Virus record (IMG/VR): IMGVR_UViG_3300030333_005770
Coordinates: 1 to 64,000 of that record
Length of the DNA: 64,000 nt
Direction: 5' to 3' (one strand)
Source of the DNA: a virus
Position numbers and translations under genes: made by a program. This document shows, piece after piece, positions 33,201-45,200 of this stretch (within the stretch, counting starts at the first letter, position 1; every line of letters begins with the position of its first letter). The notes below the pieces were generated by a model. That model did no database searches and was not told the origin of the DNA. It saw only the letters and a program-made list of their open reading frames with translations.

Positions 33201-36200
33201 TACCAAAATAGATGTGTTTCTTGTCATAGGTATTCATGGCATCCGCAACTACGGAGTTGGGGTCAATACCAGCAATACCGAGCATACGTTCGAAACCTTC
33301 CTTGATCGGTAAATCGGAATCCACGTAGTCGAGAGTGAGCCTGCGTTGATCGAAGAAACCCCGACCGGTCTTCATTGCGGAGGCCTCTTTTCGCGCCTCA
33401 TTCCATGACTTAAGCTCGTCGGTTGCTACGCTAAGTCGGGATAAGATACCCGCTTGTTCTACGGGATGGCGATTGCCCAACATACTCGATCCGAGGTAGA
33501 CATCTTTGACTTTCGCGAGGTCTCTAGCGTCTATCTTTTTGTCTGGCCGGGAGCCATGCACAAGGTCCTGTATGGCTTGGTTTCTTTTAGTCAAATCTAC
33601 CCTATCCTTTTTACTTTTGGTGGTTTTATCGAAAGTTTTGGTATTCTTCTTATCGATAATAATACCGCCCAAATCGAGAACAGCTTCTAAAAGGGTGTTC
33701 TCGACCTTAAGCCTGAGAAGTTTCTTAACTGCGGCTACGAAAGCTTGCCAGAGATTAGTGGGCTTCCACCCGGTCTTAAGATCCTTAACCGCTTCGGCTA
33801 TGTAATCGGGGGTCTTTATCGAAGCTAAATATTTTTGAAAAGCCGGATTCGAAAGACCTTCGGCTAAAAGCTCTTTAGAATTTCTAGTGGATCCGTAATC
33901 TACAATCTTAGCCTTATCACCCTCGGGTAATTTTAAATGCGCTTCCCTCAGCTCGTACTGAATTTGCTCGAGGATTTCATCGGCTCGGTACCCTTTCATC
34001 CGCTTATTTAGCGTGTCTTCACGAGCCATGTCTTCCATGACCCTCTTATCCCACTCCTCCGAGAATGGGTCCACTTCCTCCTCCATCATTTGGGCCTGGT
34101 CTCTTCTACTCTTAGTCACAGCGACTGCAAGCTGGGCCTTGGCTAAAACATGTATGAGCTCATGGATAACTGTTTTTGCGTTTGCTCTACCCGCGACTAG
34201 AGTTACATCCATGTCGGCAACTTTTGCTATTTCGTAATCGGTACCCTTGAGATTTCGATAGTCATACTCTGTGTGGGCGAGCCCGGCAAACGTGTCCGAC
34301 ACATCCGACCGGCTCTTCTTATGTTTGGGGCTTCTTAAAGTTACTAAAGTCGATCGAATGCTCTTTGAATTTAGGAGTAAATCATGGAGAGATTTAATAA
34401 AATCACCCACTCTCGGTAGGTACGCTAGCTCGGCATTAAGTGATTTTTTCAACTCGGATAAACGCTTTGCGTATCCTGTGTCTGGGAACGCCCGGGACAC
34501 ATTCCGCTGGAGCTTTTCCAAGGTTGCTGGTCTTAAGGCCCGCCGTATAAGCTTAGCCCTATTGGCGTAATCCTTACGCATTGCCAACAGTACCTTTGTA
34601 TAAAACGCGGGTCCGCTGGTGCGTAACGACTCCCGCAAGAGAGTTTCTATTTTAGCACGAGCGCCAGAGCCAAAGTGACTGAAACCGGACATATCAATGG
34701 CTGTATTTTCAGCCGCTGGCTGCCAAGGTGCCCAAACCTCCCCTCCGCTTTTCCCCCGGCCTGGGTCAATACCGAAAACCTTGAATGTTTCGGGAAAATA
34801 ACTTGAGTCAAAAGTTTCTGTCATCCAATGCCGACGGAGAAGCCTCTGTTCCTTAGTGCTAAGATTCCGAGTTTTGATGGCGCCGGGATCTATTTTCTTA
34901 TCCGTTCCGTGGATTTCATTAAAAAGCTCCGCGATCAGCGTAAGCTCCCCATCTGGGTCTTTTTCTTGGTTTAGGGCACCCCACAAATTTCTAGGGATAC
35001 CGCCGTTAGCCAGCATCTCGAGACTGTCGAAATCCATGTGGATGCTTGATCCGAGGAGTTGCTGATGCCCTGGATTCCGACGCTGCCATTCAGCAACTCG
35101 TTCAGCAACCGGATTGCCATTTTCAACTCCGCGGTCTATCTGGTCCTGCGTCGTTTGTCTAACCAATACTCCCACCAAATCTGCCTTGAGTGCCGCGGAC
35201 GCACTAGACGATGTGTTTATGCTGTCGTAAACTGTACCACCCTCCCTTGGCCCAAGTATAAAGTAATTAGCTTCCTCCCGCCCATCTTGTTGGCGGGACA
35301 TATCAATACGCAAGACATCCCCAAACCTTGCGTCCTGAACGAAAAGCTCATCATTTACAGCTAAACTCGATCCAAGGAGTTGATCATTCTGCTGACCTTC
35401 GTCCGTCGGCTCGGGTCTTTCGACCGTACCCTCATCCGGTGAGACCTCATCTATTCGGACCTCCTCCCGTTGGACCTCAGGTTTGATGTTAATCTCGTTG
35501 GTCGTTTGGGATTGTTCTTCGAGCAAGATCTGTTGGCCCTCGGCAATCTCCTTATCCAAAAGGTCGACGAAATCAGCTATGAACTCAACGTCCTCCATTG
35601 AAAGGTTTTTCAGCTTCTTAAACTTAATGGTCAGATCCTTGATCGCACCCATCAATGCATCTACCTTGAGGTAACCCTCAAAATTCTCCTTTGCTTGTAC
35701 GATCTTATATTGTGCAGCTGCTCTTTTAAGAAGGATCAATTGTTTTTTGATATCCTCACTAGCCCCACTCCCCGTGCCTCGTTTCAATAGGTTATACTTA
35801 TTCCGGATTTTTGGTAGCTCTCGCTTGAACTCTTTCCAAATCTCCGGAGTGATTACGTATTTGCGTAAGCGTTCATTAATTTGCTCGCGTGTGTGAAAAC
35901 CTGCTTTTTTCTGAGCAGCATGTATGGCGTCTTGTGCAGCCACCCAACGCTTGTGCTGGGCGGTGCCAAACATCCCCCAAGGTGTTTTGAGAAGCTTTTT
36001 TTCAAGATCATGTAGCCCCAGCTCCTTCTTAATCCTTCTAGTTATAAAGAGTTCAAGCTCCGTGGTTTCCTGTAAAAAGTCCTTGTTGGAGGGTTTGTCT
36101 TCAAAAAGAGAACCTTGTGCGGACACATTAGACATGGTCGCACCTTTGGAGAATTTCATGACTAGATCATTATACCGGTCTATCTCCTCATTCAGTTCCT

Positions 36201-39200
36201 TGAATGCCTGATCGTTCATATCCCCCAGTACGAGCGATTCAAGATTCCGCTCCAGATCTTCAATATATACCTGAAGAGTTTCGGCATTCATGTTCTTGAT
36301 CCGACGGGACATTACTTTAACTTCGTCCTTTAATCGATAGCCTGTTTCACCGGGTCCCATTGGGAGATCAAGATCTCTTTCCCCAGCTGAACCGTATATC
36401 ACATCAACCCAGTTCTCTCGGCGACTGGTATAGCTAGAAACCCCCGGTCCCGTTGGGGCTCGCTCGGTAATCAATCGACCATCTTCTGGTCCTTCACCCA
36501 TCATATAGTGGTACAGGTCTTCTTCGCCCGCCAACGCGTCCATATATGCATGATCAACCTTGGTAGCCGTTGCTTGAAGAGCGAGCAGCTTCTTAAAACT
36601 TTCAAAAGCTGCTCTTTGAGCGATATCCGTTGGTGGGGTCGATGGAATCTTCGGAGCAGCCACCGCCAATGCCAAGCTCTTCAAAAATCCACGACGCGTG
36701 GGTTTCATACTCGAGCCATACATCTGTATGGGTTTGTTCTTACGCTCGCTCTCCGAAGGCATTCCCCCGCCACCTTCCCACCGTCTCTGCGCTTCTTGGA
36801 CCGCGCGTGCTAATCGGAAAAGGTATTGACTTAAAGTTTCTGAGGATAGTACGGGTTCTCCCATTTGTACAATATCCCCCTTTGCTAAATCGTCCAAAAG
36901 TTTTAAGGGGCTGTCTTTAACGCCTAGTGTCTCCTTCGTACCAATAGAACCTGGTTCCGTGCTTGTAATCGTCGCGGTACCTTTACCCACGCTTGTAATC
37001 TCCCCGGTAAACGGAGCCATCCGCCCTTCGCCTTGTTTTTCCCATTGAGGGCCGAGAAGCTCTAAAGTTGCTCTTAGCGCTTTTAACCCGTCCGGATTAA
37101 CTTGTCCGACCTCGTCAAACCATTTAGTAATGCGCGCATCAAATGTATTACGCCAGCCGGGAAGAAGTCTTCCATTTTCATCTACGGGAAGTTCATCAAC
37201 ACTCGGAGGGTATGGCACATCATCCCAATTGTCGATCGATTTGCCGTGCCTATCGTGTGTCGTAACATGATGAAAGTATTCCGCAGTAAGTATTTCTTGT
37301 TCTAAGATGTGGTTTATCAAAGGTCGGGCACGTTCGGTTTGGTTATTAGCCCACCGGAAAATAGCATCGGTAGCCCGATTCATCTGTTCGGTAAACGAAG
37401 CCCGCATACCCTCATATGTTTGCTTATGCTCCTTATCCAGACTAGCTTCGGCTTCGTCGAGAGGGCTGTCCTCAGTTGGGTCAGCCGTGGCCGGCGCATC
37501 TACTTTTATATCTTCCTGAGGCGGAGGCTCGCCGGTTGCTTGGCCGTCATCGTCTGAATCACCAGAATCACCCATATCCGCACCGGCAAAATCCTTCTTC
37601 GTAGATTTCGTAGAATGTTCGGCGCCTTCAGCGGTAGCTTCGTCAATGTTTTGTTCTTCTCCCTGCTCCTGTTCGAGGATGGTGTGATCAGTCTGTTCAT
37701 TCCAGTAATCATGTCGGCCGGCATTAGACACGGCTCGGGCAATCGGACCGAGTGCTTTGACAAGGTTCTGGTTCAACCACTCTTGATTACCGACCATGGA
37801 TGCTGGTACGAACATCCAATCATCATCAAATCGAGAACGGGTAAGGTTTTTACGGGCATCTTCAAGTATCCTTGGAAATTCTTTCGACCAGACTTTATCC
37901 TTTACTTTATGCTCTAGCTCCTTACCCCGGGTGGAGGCTAAAACGGTACGGAAAACGCCATCTTCTTTGACACGTATCTTGATCAATTCTTCCATCAATT
38001 TGATGTTGTAATCGTCTTTGGTGGTGGGTTCTATACCCTTGCCCGCCTTTTGAGCAGCCCTACCTTCCCAATCCTGCTGGCCTTGGGTCTCTCTAAGAAC
38101 CTTGGTGTAAGCTTCTTCAAGCTTGTTTTTATTTTCCCGGACGCCCTTGTTTTTCAATACCTGATACGCTTGTTCAACACTGAAAAATCTGTAGAACTCA
38201 CCATTAACGTTTGTAACCCCGGGTACGGTAAAGAACTTAGGAGTACCGTCAGAACCCAAACCCATGCCGCTAAAGTTAGAAAGGTATGACCATTCATCCT
38301 TAGTCGAGGATTTGATGTTGATCTTTTTAGCGGTCTTACCACCGGTGGATTTTTTGCTCTTCTTGCCCTTCTTGGCTTTTACACGTGCGGTAAATTCGCC
38401 AGTTTCCAAAGCCTCAAAAATATTACTGAAGTCAGCTTCCCGGTCCTTGTTCGGTTTTACATTGCTGTAAATCCAAACATTGTCCATGGTTTTACCCTGC
38501 TTAATAAAAAAGTCTTTCAGTTGGGCCATGTCTTGAGCAACCGCCCTGGGGTCAAATTTATCTACATCAAACTGACGAACAATCTTACCTTGTGCAAGGG
38601 CGAGCTCTTGGATCTGATCTATCTTTTGGTTCTTATTCCATTCACCCTGGGAATCCGAAGTCCGGAATACATAGATAATATCTGCTTTTTGCGCATTCTC
38701 GGCCAAGGCGAGGTTATCGTATACGAAATCAGTAGTTCCTTCTTTTTGCCTCCCGACAACTTCCTTTTTATCCAAGCCATAGAGAGGGTGGTCTGGGGTA
38801 GGGTTACCCTCCTTATCTGTTGTAAAGTTTTTAGTAGTAGCACCCGATATATTGGACTTACTGTATGATTGTAGCTTAAGAGCTAAGAACTCGGACATTC
38901 CTTCACCATCTACAATGATGTTTTTAGGTACGCCAATAGCGCCAGCGTCGACGACTACCTTTTTATTTGCATCGGTATCGGTAACATCAGCAAGGTCTAC
39001 ATCTGGTAACAGGCTGTCAAAATTCGGATCGGATATATCAAATCGCTTAAGGGCTTTCCACGCTTCTTCATCCTTGGGGATAAGCTGACCGTTCTCTTCG
39101 GTAAGTAATCCGAGTTCAAGATAGAATTTTTTGAGAAGCGGGAAAATAACACGGGGGAATAATCCACCCATAGGTGCTCCGGGAGTGCCTTTACCGCCCC

Positions 39201-42200
39201 GGTCGATATTCCCAGCCATCATGAACATATCCACCCCGTAATTCATGATCTGTTCGATCAATCGACGGGGGGTCATGTGTAAACCGCTGACCAAAGAGTT
39301 ATGCCAGTAATTACCCCGGGATTCTTCTTTTGCCAACCAAGCCCGTTGGATACGGTAGTAGTCGTTTTCGAGGTTTACTTCTTCATCAGGACCGCTGGCT
39401 TCATACTCAGCATGTCGATAAACCTTGCGTTGGTTCTTGGTGTTTACCCAGCGGTCACCCCGCCAAGTAGCGGAGTCCTGAACGCCTTTTTCATTTATGA
39501 ATTTGACCTCAGTAAGTGGGGGAATACCTTCGCGAGCGAGGCTGTTTATTATGACCTCAGAGGCTTCGAGATTGTCCCGGTGCCAGCCTTTCCATTCGGA
39601 TGAGAAATATTGAGGGCCTGCTCCAGTTACTCCGCCGTACCCGATCATCTCGGCATACATCTGTACAAAATTGGTAGGAGTATCAACGGCCGCCCGGATG
39701 AAATCGTTATGGTCTTTACCCTCGTTACCGTCCTTAACTATACCGTTTGGACCTTTTATAGGATTGGACTCATCGAAAGCGTCTTTATGTTGGATATACG
39801 GACTTTCTCGGTCCAAAAAGGCATCTATTCCATCGCGGAATTTATCATGCTCATCAATAGCGAAGCTGGGGTTGTCCTGCCGGATGCGCCAACGGGTATT
39901 ACCAAAGGCTTTGATCGTGGCTTTCTTCCCTTGGTCGGTTGAATGAACTTGGGTAAAGGGATCACCAAAGATCATGGGATATCCACCCTGGACATAATGC
40001 TTTCTAAGAGCGTCCATTATGTGGTCATCTTCCTCGGTCCAAAAATCTCCAAGGCGTTCTTTTTCCCGCGCTTCCAGTCGGTCAACAAGAGCAGAGCGTA
40101 GGGCGGGTGGGTAATCCCCAATACCTCCCTTTTGATCCTTCTTATCCTTACCGCGTAAAGATTTTTCAAGAGCTTTACGGGCTTCTTTCTTAGCCGCTTT
40201 TCTTTGTCCGGAGCTCTTTTCAGCCCACGCTTTTTTTTCTTCTTCGGATCTTGATTCCTGTATAGATGCCCAATAATCATTGAAAGCATCATTCATTAAT
40301 TCGTTGTCCTTGTTCCGCATCCATTGAGCTGGGTTACCAAGCTCATGGGACTTCCACCATACATACATGGAACCAACGCCCCCGGCCCAAGAGCCTTCCA
40401 TCTCATCGGCTTCTTTATTCCAATACTCCAGCATTGCTTCAGCAATGCGGTGGGGGTATTGCCATTCCCGGAACGGATCTAATCTCTGAGACTTAGGAGT
40501 GCTACCAGATTCATCGGTGGGGTACTTACCCCCGGTGACATCCATACCAGCTGCAAATTTAAAAGAGCCGGAAGGTGCAATCTTGGCACTAGCTTCGGTC
40601 GGCTCGGCACTTTGAGAGTAAGTAGTGTCGCCCTTTCCGAATATACGATACCCAAATCGTTTTTGGGCCATCTCTTCACCCATCTCCTCAAGATACTCAC
40701 TAACCGTTCCGCGGAATTTAGCTTTCTCTTTGGCGATCCTTACCTTCTTCATGTCAAGAAGGCTGTATACAGACCCGGGCATTTCCCCGGTCATGTCACC
40801 AGTAGCTAGTCTGGATATTAGACGTTGATGAAGTTTAAAAAGCGGAATGCCCCCAGGTACTCGTTCTTCAAGAACAAGCTTATTACCATCAAGGGCAATA
40901 AAACGAGCCTCCCGAGAAGCGTTAGTTTGAAAAGAGGGGGATCTTGGGAGGCCTTTAGATTTCCATTTTTCCCACGCTTTTTCATCGCTCTTCGGCGGTT
41001 GCTTTGGTGAGAAAGCACTATATACCTTTTGTGTTTCACCACCCGGGAGCCTAAAACCTCCCCGCTCAACTCGAGCATCTGTTGACTCTTTTCCTGTTAC
41101 AAACCTAAAACCCTCGGTGACGTTTTTCTTGGTTACCCAGGGATGGAGTACGTCCTTACCCCTCTTCTCGAGTTCTTCCTTACTCAGACCACCAAGTTTA
41201 ATCGCAAGCGCCCGGGAGTCCGCATCAAGCTCATTAATATTGATCTCTACCCGACGGGTCTTTTTTCCTTTTTCATCACCCCAACCGTACATACGTCCAT
41301 AAGCAGTGGCATTACCCCAGACTTCTTGACCGTCAACTATTTTAACTTGGCCTTCCTTCCGGGTATCAGTCATGAGTGATTCAACGTATCGACGTCTCTG
41401 GTGGAGAAGGATTCTCATCCTTTGACCACTACGCAAACCGTCGTAATCCTGAGCGGCACCGGTAAAGGCTTCCCCTACCCGGCCCTGAAGAATACTAGCA
41501 ATCATCTCCTCTTCAGGAGTGGGCACGGCTGATTGTACGGTGTTATATGAAACAAAAGGATGAGTACCTTCGGGATCGTCCAGCAATCCATCCTTTTTGA
41601 ACTTGTCGTATTGACGCTTTCTTCTCTTTTCTGAGACCTTAAGAATCTGGTGAGCAAGGGTCTGAATTAAAGTGGTCCCTTCGTCGGGGGTAGCATACCC
41701 TAAATCTTTAGGGTCCCCATCGGCATCAAACCGTGTGGGTGAAAAAGTAATTTTACCCTTACCTTGATTAGACCAAGAAGCTTCGGCAGCTACGAGGTGC
41801 ATGTAATACTCATCGGGCGTGAGGAAGCTCAAATAGTCTTTTCGGAACTCGGACTTCTTAAGCTTCTTGGGATCAAAATCCTTTAGGTATTGTTTAAAAG
41901 CGGTGGGTCGGTAAATGCTGGTCTGGTATTTTTTGTCCTTAAGATTTATGTACCCGGGTTTTGTCTTTGTCGCTTTACCGGGGCGGGAATCTTTGTACGC
42001 TGTGATCTCATTAGTTCCCTCAATCAAATCCTTTAAAGTAACCCTCCTCCAGGAAATCACATTTTTCTCAACCTGTTGCACCCCATCCTCATCCGCTTCA
42101 GCCAACGGCTGTGGAGTTTCGACCTTGAGCCAATGGTTTTGATAGGGCCCTAACGCAGGTACATCAGCCCATTTAATACGGGAGTTAGAAGGGGAAATTA

Positions 42201-45200
42201 AAAATAGATAATCTCGAAGGCGTTTGATCTGTGTGCGTACGGAATCAACTCGCTTGTCCTTAGCGGCTCGGGCTTGCATCTCGAGCTGACCCTGAGAAGC
42301 ACTCATACGATCAAGAACATATTTGCGTACGCCCTTGGGATCTTTCGGATGTGCCTTTTCGGCATCCAAAACGGTGTTGTACCAGAAATTGTAAATGTTG
42401 GACTCCGCAGAGGGCTCGAAGGTCTTCTTCTTCTTATCGTACCTCCCGGACGCGAGCCGTTGTATCATGGCAAAGAAAGCCTGGCCTTTTGAATCTTCCT
42501 CGTTCACAGCGCCCAAGTCATCCCAAGAATCCGTATTAAAAGTTGTTGCGGATTCCGTGTTAAATTCGTCCTTGGCCTTTTTACGGCGAAACTTATCAAC
42601 AAGTTTGGTAAGTTTACGGGGGGTCATGTCGGGGAGTTCGATCAAGGCCTGAATAAAGCGGGGTATTGGTCCGGCTCCTTTAAAAATATGGAACGCCGGG
42701 GCTTTAGCGATAGCCTGGCCGGCTTTTTCAGGTGTGATCTTCGAAGGTTGGTTGTCCACCTTTTTGCGCAGTTTCGAAAGTGCGGAATCAATATCTTTAC
42801 CACCGAGTTCTTCCTTAATAGCATTTTCCAAATACTCGCCAAACACATCCATCAGGAGGGTCCGTCTTTCATTTTCCTTCTTTAATTCTGTCCCGGTAAG
42901 TGGGATGTCTCCCCGAGTTAAGAAAACCCCGAACTGATATTTAGGCCGGCCCTTCTTCATTTTACGCACCCGGAACCCTACATTGAACTGCCTATTAAAC
43001 TTTGCATCTTTACCCTTACCCGTAGTGAGTTTAAATTGTGCTTCGGGGTTTCCTGCGTAATCTTTTTGGTATTGGAAATTCTTAGCTACCCCAGCCCAAT
43101 ACTTAAACCTATTTAACAGGTTCTTGTAATCTTGTTGGTCCGCCTTGTTTTTGCTTTTTCTGAGGTATGCGATGCTGTCTGCAAACGCCTTTTGGCCGTA
43201 AAATATTTTAACCCCTTTAGCCGGTTGGGACTTAATTTTTACCAACCTCGCCTTACCTTTACCTCTACCTTTACCTTTCTTCTTGGGGACCGCTTCTAAA
43301 GGCCGGCCCAAGCTACCTTGCGGGCGTTTCTTTACCTTCTCAAAATTTCTTTGGTTAACACCGATGGCTCCTTCCACAGAGTCCATCTGGTTTGTCAACT
43401 CATTAATACGCTGCTGGATAGCTTCGGCAGTCATTGTCTGTAACTGCTCGTCTTGGAAATAAGCTTCCTCAATATCTTCAGGAGACGGCGTCAGTTCCGA
43501 GTCCCTCTCGGCAAGATCTTTAGTCGCTACGAGGGGGCCCAATTTTGAACGGTCTACCAACTTTTCTATGTCTACAATAGAAGCCAAAACCTCAGAATCA
43601 CTAATCTGAGAATCCAGTACGGCACGAACATATTTTTCTACAGTGGCTTCGAATCTACCAGGTATCTCATATTCCTCGGGGTTAGCTTCACGATGTTCTT
43701 CAATCTTGGCTATTACATCGGGAAATGCTTGAGCGATATTGGGATCCTCTTCAAAGATACTGTCAACCATCTCTTTTCTTTTGAGGTACATCGCTTTTTC
43801 CAATTCCTTAGGGTCTTGGATAAGCTTTTGCATGCGTTCCTGCGCAGCAAGAGTGTCTTTGTCCTGCTCATCAACAACGGCGCGTTCGGCAGTAACAAAG
43901 GCGCGCGCCTCTTCGACCGTCTTATGGTAGGTTTTTGCAGGGGTCGGCAAATTATACCCTTTTCCACCGGTACGGGTGACTGTGACTGAACCGTTTTCGT
44001 TCTGGGAAGCGGTGTATTTTGGGCGGTCTACTAGTTGCTCTATATCACGTCTTCGATCTCTTTCAGCATCCTGAATGAGGCCGGCGTCATCCGCTTTAGT
44101 CTGGACGGTCTGTACAATCTTTTCCGCTCGGGCAATATCGGGGTCTTCGGTGGCTTTAACAGGCACAGTCCCTCCATACCCATCATCCCTTGATCCTTCT
44201 TGACGAAGATACTCGGGGTCAGCCGCAATAGCTGCATCCACTTCAGCAGTGGCTTGGTCAAAGATACCACCCTCTTCCAAAACAGCGTCTGAACGACGCT
44301 TTGCCTCTTCTCGCTGCTGATCGACCGTTTGGAACATGGTGTCCTGAGGGTCGAGAATATTCGCACCCATCAAGGAGTTCACCGCCCAGATCGCACGCTC
44401 ACGGTCAAGAACATCCATGGCTGCGATCTTATTCTTAAGATTATTCAGACCCTCCTGCTCGGTAAGCCCCTCATAACCCGTAGGTAGATCGGTACGATTG
44501 TCAGCACGATTGACGTCGGATCTATATTTGAAAAAGGTTTCAAGGTCACCCATGCGGGAACCGTTGTTCGTATACCCCATGGCGTTGAGAACAGCCTGAC
44601 CAATTCGAATCTGTTGTTCCGGGGTACCTGCGTATTCTTCAGCGCCCATATAACCGGCAAAAGACGGTACGATATGCGACTCGAAAAACTGCTTGAGTGG
44701 TTTGGCAACTGATTGGTGAGCGCTGTCGCCAACCAATAAACGGGCAAATTGATAAGCAAACCATTCTTCGGCACGGACAAGCTCGGTAGACGCGTTCCAT
44801 ACGGCATCCACTTGACGTTTGCCCGCGGGATCAAGCTGGCTGTACTTGGCCTTGGGTGTCTTTACTACATATTCAGTAAGCGCATCAAGTTGAGCTTCTT
44901 TGGTAGGAAGCGCGGCATAGTAGGTGTTGATGAACGCTTCGTCGTTCTCGAACATTGATTGACGGGCAAAGTGAGCCGATTCGTGCATGAACGCACGGAG
45001 CGGATTCTTAGCCATCATTTCTTTGTTCAAATAGATAAGCGTGGCTCCAGTCTCCGAATCATACTCAAATGAACCCTCCTGAAGAATGTCGGGGGATGGT
45101 GTACGGTCGGATAGAACCCACCGGATATTCGAAAACTTCTCAGGGTTGAGCTGTTGTAAACGAGCCATGTAATCCTGAGTCCATTGACCCATTGGAGAAT

